NCBI GenBank assembly: GCA_963715635.1
Contig: OY970261.1
Span: 1 to 64,000, forward strand
DNA length: 64,000 nt
Direction of reading: 5' to 3'
Source: JAPKZH01 sp963715635
GTDB taxonomy: Bacteria; Acidobacteriota; Aminicenantia; Aminicenantales; UBA4085
The notes beneath the pieces were generated by a model. It made no database searches and was not told the DNA's origin. It worked only from the letters and a program-made list of their open reading frames with translations. The position numbers were made by a program, and so were the translations under genes. Below are positions 1 through 8,930 of this stretch, one piece after another. The stretch's first letter is position 1. Each line of letters starts with the position of its first letter.

Positions 1-1139
1 CTTTCGATGGCGAATCGCCAGCGCCGGGAGATCCGGTCGACGGTCTCCGAGCTCACCGTGTACCGGTTCTTCTCGTAGCCTGCCTGCGAGGCGAGATATT
101 TCTCGAACCTGTCCTTGGCCCTCTCGAAACCGGGGAGACGGAGCCGCCGGTAGATCCCTTCCACGGCCGCCAGGGGATCCTTTTCGAATTCCTCAAACCG
201 GATTTCCACCAGATTCTCGGGCGGGATGGACCCCCTGTCCTTCCAGTAGGCACGCATCATCTTCTCGTAGATCGCGAGGACGTTGTCCTCGATCTCCTCC
301 GTCGCCACCCGCTCCAATTGGAACGCCCCGATCATCCGGGAGAACGTGTACAAGAGGGAGGGATAAATGACGTACGGATTCCGGTAAAGGAAAACGAACC
401 CGGCGTCGGGGAACATTTCAAGCAGGGCGGGGATCCTCGCCGTGTTCAAAGGATTCTTGACGACCAGTCGCCTTCCCCCCTTGATGAGGGTCGCTTTTTT
501 CAGGACCCTGAGATAGACCCGCTTCCAGGCGTCCAGGACGTCGCCGCAGCCGTCCTCGAAGGACAGCATGTCGAAGAGCGAGGCCATCCTCCGGGGCAGC
601 GAATAGCCGATATAGAAAGAATAGGGGGAGAGATTGGCCGTGGCGTACTCCTCTTCCTGCGGATACTCGAGGGCCATGGCCATGTTGTCCATGGGTCTTT
701 TCTTGGGCAGCAACCTTTGGAATATCGGATAAAGGACTTTGGCGCCTTCGATGCAAAGGTCCGGACAAAAGGCCTGAAGCGTCGAGACAAAGCCCAGGCC
801 GGGGTCCTGGGCCATCAAGTTATGGAGATAGGTCGTCCCGCTTCTCCAGGTCCCGATGATAAAGATGGGGGCGTCCCGAACCTCGGTCTTTTCGACCGCG
901 CCCGCCCACTTCGAGACCTCGAGGAGGCGAAAGGGAGTCAAAACGAGGTTCGAGAGAATGATGTTGAGGGCCCTCAAAAGGAACCGGCCGTCGACGCCCC
1001 CGTTGCCCCACAACAGCTTGAGCGTATTCGACAGCGCACCGGTGGCCAGGGGGTGCCCCAGGGATCTGTGCTCGTTCCTATTTTTCGCGGCGGATCCTCC
1101 GAGGTTCGGGATGAGAGGACCCGGGCCGCGAGACAACAT
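1..1139 (-). CDS. Sulfotransferase family protein (3' end beyond window)
   Basis: Predicted PAPS-dependent sulfotransferase that would move a sulfuryl group onto a hydroxyl or amine. The 5'-phosphosulfate loop GTWRSGTTYLHNLM lies near residues 95-108, and the 3'-phosphate-binding segment RNPYVIYPSLLYTF near residue 250; both are family hallmarks. The frame stays open to base 1, so about 380 residues are visible and the C-terminus is missing. The chosen start is the ATG at 1139; the frame is open upstream to the previous stop at 1222, so a slightly longer form with a rare start is possible. It is the last visible gene of the operon transcribed leftwards from 8770, 82 bp after the hydrolase, which suggests sulfation is a late tailoring step. 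The substrate is unknown. Family call is secure; role is inferred from context. Confidence 0.85.
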   Translation of the reverse strand, partial: MLSRGPGPLIPNLGGSAAKNRNEHRSLGHPLATGALSNTLKLLWGNGGVDGRFLLRALNIILSNLVLTPFRLLEVSKWAGAVEKTEVRDAPIFIIGTWRSGTTYLHNLMAQDPGLGFVSTLQAFCPDLCIEGAKVLYPIFQRLLPKKRPMDNMAMALEYPQEEEYATANLSPYSFYIGYSLPRRMASLFDMLSFEDGCGDVLDAWKRVYLRVLKKATLIKGGRRLVVKNPLNTARIPALLEMFPDAGFVFLYRNPYVIYPSLLYTFSRMIGAFQLERVATEEIEDNVLAIYEKMMRAYWKDRGSIPPENLVEIRFEEFEKDPLAAVEGIYRRLRLPGFERAKDRFEKYLASQAGYEKNRYTVSSETVDRISRRWRFAIE

Positions 1140-1221
1140 GGCCGGTGGCTTGACGGCGGGCGGGGACCCTGGACGGCCCCCCGCTCCGGACGGCTTTCGC
1201 CCAAGGACGACGGCGACGTCC

Positions 1222-2124
1222 TTATAGGCTCCGGACGTATTCTCGCACATGGTCGACCAGTTCCGGGCTGTGGATGCGCGCGTGCCTTTCAAGGTCACAG
1301 GGCGTGCTCTTCTCGATCATGGAAATGATCCTCAAGATATCTCCGTGCCGGTGAAACGTGTCTTTCGAGGCGCTCACGACCAGGGTCGGCGTTCGGACCG
1401 ACCCGAGGCGGTCCCAGATCCGATAGGAGCATATCGAGAGCACGGTATCCCTGAGCTTATAGGGATCGGCCGCGTCCAAAGCCCGGCAGTTGATCCGGTA
1501 CATCTCATAGTCCTCCGCCGTGTTCACGCGGAACGTTCTCAGATACCATTTGGCGATCGGCTTGATACAGCGGTAGAAGGGGGCGGCGTAGCGGATGATC
1601 GGGAGGCTCCAAGGAGGGTAATCGAAAATCGCGTTCGGCTCGAGCAGGATCAGACAGAGAGGAGCGTGCGGGAAATCGCCGGCCCGATCGACCATGGCCG
1701 TGGCGCTGAGCGACGCCCCGAACAGGATATACTTCCCGTCTTCCAGACCTAGATGGCGGGCCGCTTCGATGATATCCGAGCCGATCGCTCCGACATCGTA
1801 ATCGACCGTTCCCCTGACCACCGACGAGGATTTCTCCCGTGTTTCGACGTAATGGACGACGAAGTCCCGTGTCAGTTCGACCAGCAGGTTCTTGAACGTC
1901 AACATGACCGAGACCAATCCCGGCACCAGGACCACGGGGAACGGCTGCCGCCTCTCCGCCGGCGTGAAGGTGACGATCCTCAACGAGACGCCGTTCGGGA
2001 GAGGGACCAAGCGGTCGCACGATCGCGCGCCGGGAGCACAGAACTCCGACAGGACATCCGTGCGGGCTCCTCGCTCTTCGGCGCGGGGCCTCTCCCCAAG
2101 AGGAATGGTCTCGTCACGGTTCAT
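1222..2124 (-). CDS. Alpha/beta-hydrolase fold protein
   Basis: A 300-residue alpha/beta hydrolase. The oxyanion region is around VVLVPGL (residues 64-70). The nucleophile elbow GASLS places the catalytic serine at residue 138, the acid is probably D255 in SASKDTF, and the base is H281 or H285 near the C-terminus, so the triad looks intact. There is no signal peptide, so it should act in the cytoplasm. The ATG at 2124 has GAGAGG about 7 nt upstream and lies 15 nt after the GNAT gene's stop, so it belongs to the same operon. In a pathway that starts with an acyl-activating enzyme it could be a thioesterase, an acyltransferase or a hydrolase releasing a product; sequence alone does not decide. 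It is flanked by the sulfotransferase and the acetyltransferase. Confidence 0.8.
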   Translation of the reverse strand: MNRDETIPLGERPRAEERGARTDVLSEFCAPGARSCDRLVPLPNGVSLRIVTFTPAERRQPFPVVLVPGLVSVMLTFKNLLVELTRDFVVHYVETREKSSSVVRGTVDYDVGAIGSDIIEAARHLGLEDGKYILFGASLSATAMVDRAGDFPHAPLCLILLEPNAIFDYPPWSLPIIRYAAPFYRCIKPIAKWYLRTFRVNTAEDYEMYRINCRALDAADPYKLRDTVLSICSYRIWDRLGSVRTPTLVVSASKDTFHRHGDILRIISMIEKSTPCDLERHARIHSPELVDHVREYVRSL

Positions 2125-2139
2125 GCAAAACCTCTCGCC

Positions 2140-3261
2140 TCAGATCATGGCCAGGTCCACATACGGCAGGGAGGCATCAATGCGCCCCTCGGCGAGGAGC
2201 GCCGGGTCCTTGGCGAAGAGCACGATATTCGAGACGACCGGGTGACTGATAAACCCCCGCGTCGCCCGAAGGAGAGGGTCCTGCCGGCAGCTTCCCACGG
2301 TCATCATGTTGAAAGCCCTCGCGTGAAGGTCGTTGGAGATCTTCCGCAGCAGGGCCTCGAGGATTTCGGGCCTCCTCTCCCGAACAGCGTAATCGGTGAT
2401 CGTGACGTCCTTGATCCTCTCGCCTTCCCGCGGCAAGAGTGGGAAACCGGCCATCGGGGCGAACAGGGAATGGACCTTCTTGGCGAGTCCGAGCTTCGTT
2501 CCGTACCGGACGATCCGCGTCTGCCGCAGCCGTTCCATGTCCCAGACCGCGCAGGTCCCGACGACCTCGCCGTCCCTCTCGGCGACATAGTGATCCTCGA
2601 GCCCGCAGCCCGGGCGCCTGGCCGCGTTTTCGAGAAACGTGTCCCTGTCGACGACGGGCCCGAACAGCCTGGGGCGGAACTCATCCCGGAGCAAGGAGAC
2701 AATGGCGTCCACATCGGCAAGCGTCGCCCGCCGGACGCGGAACGCCGGGCTCTCCTTTTTCCGGCCCAGGATCAAGATGTTCCTGGCGCACAGAGCGCCG
2801 ATCGTCCGCGAAGCGGGGAAGTCCGGATAGCCGGCTTTATGCTGACCGATGAACCGTTCGGCCGGCCTGTTGCCGGTCATGACGATGGCGTAGCCGATGT
2901 CCGAACGTCGGTCACGGCCCTTGAAAAGCCGGTCCGCTATCCTGTAGGTGAAACCGTGGCCCCGGCCGCCTTTTCTGACATGGGCGTTGCCGAAGTACAT
3001 CACCAGCCGCGGCTCGCCGTTGACATACCTCTTTTGATAGGACAGCATGGCGAAGCCGAAGAGCTCATCCCCCTTGAGGACGCCGGCACATGTCACCCGC
3101 TCGGAGAACAGCTCCGGGAGGGCGAAGATGTCGGGCGCCCGGTCGAAGCCGACGACCAACCCCGGCGTCTCGATCGGCGACTCGGCGAGGATTTCCAGCA
3201 TGTTCCCGTTCCGCTCCCGGGAGATTTCCTCCAAGTGGAACACGTCGGACGCTGGGGTCAT
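2140..3261 (-). CDS. Tandem GNAT-like N-acyltransferase
   Basis: A 373-residue protein that reads as two GNAT-like halves. The first, roughly residues 1-165, has a pyrophosphate-loop-like VRKGGRGHGFTYRI after the strand LVMYFGN. The second, roughly 175-370, starts FRVRRATLADVDAIVSLL, a common GNAT N-terminus. Such proteins usually transfer an acetyl or longer acyl group from a thioester to an amine; in tandem versions one half is often non-catalytic. The ATG at 3261 overlaps the stop of the BtaA-like gene by 4 nt (ATGA), so translation is probably coupled. Beside an aminotransferase and an aminocarboxypropyltransferase, N-acylation of the amine product is a sensible guess, but no substrate can be read from the sequence. 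Confidence 0.7.
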   Translation of the reverse strand: MTPASDVFHLEEISRERNGNMLEILAESPIETPGLVVGFDRAPDIFALPELFSERVTCAGVLKGDELFGFAMLSYQKRYVNGEPRLVMYFGNAHVRKGGRGHGFTYRIADRLFKGRDRRSDIGYAIVMTGNRPAERFIGQHKAGYPDFPASRTIGALCARNILILGRKKESPAFRVRRATLADVDAIVSLLRDEFRPRLFGPVVDRDTFLENAARRPGCGLEDHYVAERDGEVVGTCAVWDMERLRQTRIVRYGTKLGLAKKVHSLFAPMAGFPLLPREGERIKDVTITDYAVRERRPEILEALLRKISNDLHARAFNMMTVGSCRQDPLLRATRGFISHPVVSNIVLFAKDPALLAEGRIDASLPYVDLAMI

Positions 3262-4343
3262 GGAATCTCCAAAATCACGAGACGGTAGAACGGGAAGCGG
3301 TCGTGCCGCATGAGTTCCTCGCCGCGCCGCTCGTCCCTGGCGACACGGTCTCGCAAACCCTCCGGGACGCCATGGTCGAGATGGATGTACCGGACGGCCG
3401 CCCGGCTCGAAGCCGCCGCCCTATCACGGATCAGGGCCAGCAGTTGCGCGTACTCCTTCCGGGACATCCAGTCACCGATATTGGACAAGTGAAACTTGTT
3501 GAAAGCGCCGGCTGCGCCCGCGCAGAGCGCCTCCTCGAAGGACGTCAGGCGCCAATCGATCTGGCCCGTGCGTTCCCGGATGCGTCTCGCCCCTTCCTCC
3601 GTCAGGTACTCGGGCAGCGCTTCGGGAAAAAGGACGCAACCAAAGAAGCTGAACTGGAGATAATAGTTTCTGCGGGGCGGCGTCGTCGTACAGAAATCCC
3701 TGAATCGACCGTAGAAGAAATCCGCGGCGCGGTTCGAGCCGCCATGGATCAGACCTTGGGCCGCGATCCCCCGCTTCCGGTAAACGAGGGGGTGAAAGGC
3801 GACGCGGAACAGAGCTCTAAGGAGCGGCGTGCTCAGGAACCGGTCGAAGAAATCCCGCCGTTCCTCGAGCGTTTCCATCTCGAAGAGGTCCCGGAGGCGC
3901 TTTTTCTTGAGGACCGCCAAGCCGGCGAAGCGGAACTTCTCAAAGTACTTCTCGAAGCGGCCGGCCCGGATGGGACCCCCTTCAACGGCGGACATGTTCC
4001 CGCCCCAAAAGCGCCTGTCGTCTTCCGTGAGCAGAGGGGCGACCCGGGCGAAGAGCCGCCTCCTGCTCTCGGTCGGGGCCTCCATGAAGCCGAGGAAAGC
4101 GGCGGCCTCGGCCGGCTCCAGGGCCAGGCAGGCCCCCAGCTTCAATCGCGACAGGAATAGCTGACCGGGGGAGACATCTACGGCCACGATCCGGGCGTTC
4201 CGCAGGGCCAGCAGATTGAGCGGGATCTCCCCCCCGCTGGCGATGCAGAGAAGCCGGTCGCCGGGCCGGACATCCAGCGCCGCAAGCTCGGTCAGGGCGT
4301 CCTCCTGGGAGATGCCGTAGTCGTATAAGGGCTTCATGTTCAC
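3258..4343 (-). CDS. BtaA-like (DUF3419) SAM-dependent 3-amino-3-carboxypropyltransferase
   Basis: About 361 residues resembling BtaA, the enzyme that transfers the 3-amino-3-carboxypropyl group of S-adenosylmethionine to the headgroup hydroxyl of diacylglycerol in betaine-lipid synthesis. Visible family features are the N-terminal YDYGISQEDALTE, the SAM-binding PGDRLLCIASGGE (residues 27-39), the second strand IVAVDVSPGQLFL, and a central FWGGN. The start is either GTG at 4343, overlapping the previous stop as GTGA, or ATG at 4337. No BtaB-type N-methyltransferase is in the visible operon, so plain betaine-lipid synthesis is not supported. The acceptor may instead be the product of the neighbouring three-domain enzyme. 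Family call is good; acceptor is inference. Confidence 0.75.
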   Translation of the reverse strand: MNMKPLYDYGISQEDALTELAALDVRPGDRLLCIASGGEIPLNLLALRNARIVAVDVSPGQLFLSRLKLGACLALEPAEAAAFLGFMEAPTESRRRLFARVAPLLTEDDRRFWGGNMSAVEGGPIRAGRFEKYFEKFRFAGLAVLKKKRLRDLFEMETLEERRDFFDRFLSTPLLRALFRVAFHPLVYRKRGIAAQGLIHGGSNRAADFFYGRFRDFCTTTPPRRNYYLQFSFFGCVLFPEALPEYLTEEGARRIRERTGQIDWRLTSFEEALCAGAAGAFNKFHLSNIGDWMSRKEYAQLLALIRDRAAASSRAAVRYIHLDHGVPEGLRDRVARDERRGEELMRHDRFPFYRLVILEIP

Positions 4344-7300
4344 CGGTCCGCCCGGAAACTCGCCACCGGCCCGGATCTCTCGAAGAAGCCCTGCTTCAAA
4401 GCCCTGTCCATCACCAGGGTGATCGCCTCGGCGGTGATCCGACCTCTTAGGGGGACGTCCAGTGGCTCCAGGCCGCAGAGCATGGCCTCGGCCGCGCAGC
4501 AGAACGCCGCCCCTTTCGGGGTGTGCGAGCTTATGACGAAGTCCGGGTCTTCCGGCAGCACGATGTACGAGGCGAAGGGGAGCGTCTTGACATGTTCCAT
4601 GCGGGCGACCTCTGCGGACAGCGCCGACGGGATGGACACATCTGCTATCAGCACGGGGCCCCTGTCCTTCAGGAGATGGGGGAAGACGATCGGGTCGTTG
4701 GTGTTGGACGCCACGGCGATGACGTCACACTGCTTGAGGGGGCGCACGTCTGCCACCGTTTCGAGGATCCCCGTGAAATTCCCCCGGTCCAGGCCGGCCG
4801 CGAAGGCGTCGAGTTTCGCCTTTCTCCGGTCCATCAGGACGATCCGTTCGAAAAGCCCGTTGGTCTTCAGCATGATCTCCGTGATGATCGCCCCGATGTT
4901 GCCGGACGCCCCGACGATCCCCAGGGTCAGCCTCGTGCCTTCCTGACGGAGGCCGCGGATCTCTTCGGTCACCCGGTAGAGTGCGCTGGCCGCAGTCAGG
5001 GTGTTGCCTGTGACGATACGCGTTCCCTCCGGCTCGACCAGCGCCAATCCGTTCCGGCTGAGGATCGAGGCGTATCCGCCCAGGCCGATCACCGTTGCGC
5101 CGGACCGGGCCGCCAGGTCGACGGCGTCCTGGATCCGCGCCACGATGCGCCGGGTCTGACCCAGCCGGTGGAGGCGCTCGAGCTCTGCGGAGTCCGCCGG
5201 CAGGGCGATGAAGCGGAAATGGATCCTCCCTCCGAACATGTTCTTTGCGTAGAGGCTGACCGGCTTCATCTCCAACACGGACTGCAGCCTGTTGAACAGG
5301 ATTCGCAATCCCGTGTCCGAGGCCTGAGCCAGCTCTTTGTCGATGATCCTGAGCTCTTCGGCTGGCCGGCTGAAATGCGCGATGAACGCCACCCGCGCGG
5401 CCTTTTCGCCCGGCTCGTCCTCGCGCGAATGAATGAGACCCGGGCGGGCCTCCCGGCCCTTGTTGTCCTCGAAGGGATCGCCGTCCATCAACGGCAGGAA
5501 GATCTCGTAGGCACGCCGGCCCTCGACTTTGCGGGCCAGGTCTTCGATGCCCGCCGCGACCCTGTCGATCTCCTCGTCCATGAGGTATGCCGAAGGTTCG
5601 ATCCTCAATCCGTTCGGCGCGGAAAGCGTCGGCAGAAGGCGGAGGCGCCAGCGCTTGAGGAGGTACGCGGAGAAGACATAGCCCAAGACCTTGCTCGCGG
5701 CGAGGGCCCGGAAAAGGACGTGGTCGCCCGCCGTGAAATTACCGAACCGGATCCCCAGCATGAGACCCCGGCCCGTGATCTCCGCAATCACGGAAGGGAA
5801 TTTTCGCTGGACGGCGGTCAGCCGCTCGAGGAGCTTGCCGCCCTGGACCCGGGCGCGCTCAGGAACGCGGTCGCGCTTGATGACCGAAAGAGCCGTCAGC
5901 GCGGCGTGGGCAGCCAGTCCGCCGTTGGCGAACGTAGAGACGTAGTATTTTCCGAAATCCTCCCGGAAGCGTTTCTTATCGACAAGGACCGCCGAGATCT
6001 TCTCGATGTTCCCGCCCAACGCCTTCCCCAACAGATAGTAATCGCCCGCGACCCCCTCGGAGGCCAGGAAGCTTCCCGAGCGGCCCAGGCCGCACTGGAT
6101 CTCGTCGATGATCAGCGGGAAGTCGTATCGTCCCAGCTGCCGCAGAACGTCAGGATGAACGGTCCGCACGCCCCCTTCTCCGATGATCGGCTCGGCGATC
6201 GCGGCGACGACGGTGCCGACGGTCGAATCTTCGATGCCCCAACCGCCGTCGGCGGGGACGATGCTCCGGATCCGGACCTTGGCCCGCTCCAGCAGGCGAT
6301 CGATCTGGTCCCTCCAGTCGGGAGCCCGGTCGTCGAGGACGGCGCGTCGAAGTCCCGTGATGTTCCCGAACATGCTGCGTTGCTCGTCGTTCCCCAGGAG
6401 AGACCGGGGCCCGGACGTATTGCCATGGAAAGCCTCCTTCAGGGTGATCACCTGAAGGGGGACGGTGTCAAGGGCCCGCCTGTTGTCCCGCCAGACCGAG
6501 GAAACCGCCCGGCCCGCAGCCTCCCCGAATTGCTGGAATTGCTGCTGTTCCATCTTATCGATCCTGGCCCGCCATTCCAGGGCGGCATGGTGGAGGGCGA
6601 TCTCCACGGCCTCGGAACCGGAAGAGCCGAACATGACGGTGTAGTCCCGTCCCGTCATTTCGCCGACCGCATCGGCGAGTTCCTCGGCGAGGTTGCCGGC
6701 GTGTGTTTGGATGCTCCCCTGCGAGGCCAGGGGGACTCCCCCGCTCGCCAGGAACGAGACCACGGCTTCTTTCAGGTCGTCGTTGTCGTGCCCGAGGAGG
6801 TTGCTGCCGTACCCGCCCACAAGGTCCAGGACCTCGATCTCCCGTCCGTCCTTGAGCATGAACAGCGAATCCTTCCGGGCCCTATGGTAGGCGACATCCA
6901 GCTTCAGGCCGGAAAGCATGCGCCCCACGTAGGGGTTGAGAAACCGGGTGAACGTCTCAGGGGCCTCAAGCTCGTTCCCGACCGTCTCGATCCCGGGTCG
7001 GTAAGCCTGGGGATCCCTGAGCGTCTCGATGAGCTCGGCGTAATCCGATCCGATCTTGAATTTCGAGACGCCGCCCTTCACGGTCCTGGGGACGGGGCCG
7101 TCGACCAAGGCCAAGCGGCGGACGGAGCGATGGCGGAATTCGAACGGCTCCAGGACCCTGAAGAGATGCGTGTTGATCTCGGCGACCAGCCTCGAGAACT
7201 TGCGGAGGACCGCGCCGTAGGTGACGACCCCCCCTCCGGGAGAACCGTCCTTGATAAAGATGAGCGCGGCCAGACCGGGGCAGTTCCTGAGCGGGAAATA

Positions 7301-8770
7301 CTCGACGTGAGAGGCCTCCCTGTGGAGCGCCTCGTAGTGCCGGGCGAGGGACGGGAGCGGAATCTTCACGCCGAAACCGTCCTTGAAGAAATCCCCGCCC
7401 TCCCGGCCTTCGTAAACGAGCCGCTCACCATTGGACAGCCTGACGTTATCTCCGGAATCGAGAAAGCCTTCGGGTCCGTCGGCGGATGGCGTTTCCCCGA
7501 GTATGCGCACAGCGCCGAACGGGGATTTCACATAGAGACGGAAAGAGCCGATGTCCTCCGGCAGCTGCTTGAGCCCCACGGTCACCCCCGGGAGCGGACG
7601 CCCCAGCGAGCCGAGATTCTCCTCCGAGGCGTCTTCGAAGAGCAGGGTGCTCAAGACTTGCTGGGTCTCGGTCATGCCGAAAGCGTTATGCAGGGTCAGT
7701 CCGAAAGCCGAGGCGATCTCCTTGGCCGTCTGGCCTCCGTTCGGGGCGCCGCTCAGGACGACGGTCTTCAGGCTCGACCTGAGCTCGTCCTTGAGCTCGG
7801 GGAAGTTGCGCGCCAATTCCAGGAGCAGCTGGTAGACTGCGGGCCCGCCGGTGATGTGTTCGGGCTTCATTTGGAGCAGGAGGTAGCGGACCGTCTCCGG
7901 CTTCTCCGCGAACCATTCCGTAGTGATGAGGCAGACGGGCGATCCCGTCCACAGGGCGTTGAAGAAGGCCCGGATGCCCATCGTGTGGGTCAAGAGGGGC
8001 GTGAATCCGCGGCCGCCGAGTTTGCGCGGATCGTAAAAACCGGCTTTCTGCCAGCTCAGACAGCTCCTTATGAACGCCCCCTGCTCGTAGACAGCCAACT
8101 TGGACTTGCCCGAAGAACCCGACGTGCTGACCAGCAGAGCTTCCGTCTGCGGGCCTGTCGATGCGATGGCCCCGACGACTTCGGACGCGGCGGCGATCGC
8201 GTCCGGATCCGGCACATCCTGATACAGCCAGTCTCGAAGCCGAAAATCCCCCAAGCTGTCATAACAGGGCAAGCCCCGGCGGAGGACGGTCTCCTTCACT
8301 ACGCGGAGGATGGCTTTTTCTTTCTCGTGGTGATCCAAATCGCCCATGTCCTGTTCCGGGAGGATGGCCGCCGTGCAGCCACAGAGGTCCAACCATTCCT
8401 CGAGCACCGCCGTTTCCATGAACATTGGCAACAGAGTCCTCACGCCGTAGGCTGCCAAGGCGTTGAACAACAGCGCAAGGAAGAGCTCGCTGTTGCCGGG
8501 GACGTTTGCCAGGAGAACCGTTGTCCCAGGCCGAATGCCTCTCTTGCGGAATTCGGCGAAGAGCCGGGCCGATATGAAGCGAAGCCGAGGCAAGGAGACC
8601 CGGACCAGCCGCGGGCCGTCATGGCTGATGAGTACCTCGCTCCGTTCGTCCCGGTGGGCCAACGGCTGGAAGAGGAGTTGGGCCAGATTTTTAACGCCCC
8701 CCTCCTCGAGATCCTGTCCCCCGGACAAGACCCTGTCGAATTGTTCAGGCGATCCCAAGGGGGCGTTCAT
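4340..8770 (-). CDS. Three-domain fusion: AMP-forming acyl ligase, class III aminotransferase, acyl-ACP-reductase-like domain
   Basis: A 1476-residue cytoplasmic enzyme. Residues about 30-590 form an ANL adenylating domain: P-loop STSGSSGKSK at 215-224, NAFGMTETQ near 362, and an A10-like PRTVKGGVSKFK near 561. Residues about 610-1090 are a fold-type I class III aminotransferase: GSSGSEAVE at 715, DEIQCGLGRSG at 889, PLP lysine K917 in LLGKALGG. Residues about 1125-1470 resemble cyanobacterial acyl-ACP reductase: IGLGGYASI, TGNTLTA, Rossmann GIVGASGNIG at 1284, and FCCAAEAML near 1423, where the family carries its acyl-accepting cysteine. Together the parts could activate an acid, reduce the thioester to an aldehyde and transaminate it to an amine. 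No carrier-protein domain is visible, so the thioester is probably CoA or a separate ACP. First gene of the operon. Domain calls are strong; the substrate is unknown. Confidence 0.85.
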   Translation of the reverse strand: MNAPLGSPEQFDRVLSGGQDLEEGGVKNLAQLLFQPLAHRDERSEVLISHDGPRLVRVSLPRLRFISARLFAEFRKRGIRPGTTVLLANVPGNSELFLALLFNALAAYGVRTLLPMFMETAVLEEWLDLCGCTAAILPEQDMGDLDHHEKEKAILRVVKETVLRRGLPCYDSLGDFRLRDWLYQDVPDPDAIAAASEVVGAIASTGPQTEALLVSTSGSSGKSKLAVYEQGAFIRSCLSWQKAGFYDPRKLGGRGFTPLLTHTMGIRAFFNALWTGSPVCLITTEWFAEKPETVRYLLLQMKPEHITGGPAVYQLLLELARNFPELKDELRSSLKTVVLSGAPNGGQTAKEIASAFGLTLHNAFGMTETQQVLSTLLFEDASEENLGSLGRPLPGVTVGLKQLPEDIGSFRLYVKSPFGAVRILGETPSADGPEGFLDSGDNVRLSNGERLVYEGREGGDFFKDGFGVKIPLPSLARHYEALHREASHVEYFPLRNCPGLAALIFIKDGSPGGGVVTYGAVLRKFSRLVAEINTHLFRVLEPFEFRHRSVRRLALVDGPVPRTVKGGVSKFKIGSDYAELIETLRDPQAYRPGIETVGNELEAPETFTRFLNPYVGRMLSGLKLDVAYHRARKDSLFMLKDGREIEVLDLVGGYGSNLLGHDNDDLKEAVVSFLASGGVPLASQGSIQTHAGNLAEELADAVGEMTGRDYTVMFGSSGSEAVEIALHHAALEWRARIDKMEQQQFQQFGEAAGRAVSSVWRDNRRALDTVPLQVITLKEAFHGNTSGPRSLLGNDEQRSMFGNITGLRRAVLDDRAPDWRDQIDRLLERAKVRIRSIVPADGGWGIEDSTVGTVVAAIAEPIIGEGGVRTVHPDVLRQLGRYDFPLIIDEIQCGLGRSGSFLASEGVAGDYYLLGKALGGNIEKISAVLVDKKRFREDFGKYYVSTFANGGLAAHAALTALSVIKRDRVPERARVQGGKLLERLTAVQRKFPSVIAEITGRGLMLGIRFGNFTAGDHVLFRALAASKVLGYVFSAYLLKRWRLRLLPTLSAPNGLRIEPSAYLMDEEIDRVAAGIEDLARKVEGRRAYEIFLPLMDGDPFEDNKGREARPGLIHSREDEPGEKAARVAFIAHFSRPAEELRIIDKELAQASDTGLRILFNRLQSVLEMKPVSLYAKNMFGGRIHFRFIALPADSAELERLHRLGQTRRIVARIQDAVDLAARSGATVIGLGGYASILSRNGLALVEPEGTRIVTGNTLTAASALYRVTEEIRGLRQEGTRLTLGIVGASGNIGAIITEIMLKTNGLFERIVLMDRRKAKLDAFAAGLDRGNFTGILETVADVRPLKQCDVIAVASNTNDPIVFPHLLKDRGPVLIADVSIPSALSAEVARMEHVKTLPFASYIVLPEDPDFVISSHTPKGAAFCCAAEAMLCGLEPLDVPLRGRITAEAITLVMDRALKQGFFERSGPVASFRADR

Positions 8771-8900
8771 TTCAGTACTGCTCGTGGCTCCGCGCTGCCC
8801 TCAGCCGGACAGGGACGTCCGCCGCAAGAATTGCCGCGGAGAAGCTGACATCCTTCTGAGTTCAGGCACGCCCAGCGGCCCGTCCCCTCCACGTTACTAA

Positions 8901-8930
8901 TATAGTGCGTTCAAAGAGCCGAATTGTCAA
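8901..8930 (-). promoter_or_regulatory. Candidate sigma-70 promoter of the ligase-fusion operon
   Basis: On the minus strand TTGACA (8930-8925) is followed after 18 nt by ACTATA (8906-8901), with an overlapping TATATT at 8904-8899. It leaves a leader of about 130 nt before the fusion gene's ATG at 8770. No operator-like palindrome was seen beside it. Confidence 0.45.

Noticed and set aside
318..1328. Long plus-strand frame over the sulfotransferase
   Set aside because: Antisense to conserved sulfotransferase motifs and without any recognisable domain.
4523..8848. A 1441-codon open frame on the plus strand antisense to the fusion gene
   Set aside because: Composition is an Arg/Asp/Glu/Pro-rich shadow of a GC-rich gene, with no domain; the minus-strand protein has clear motifs along its length.
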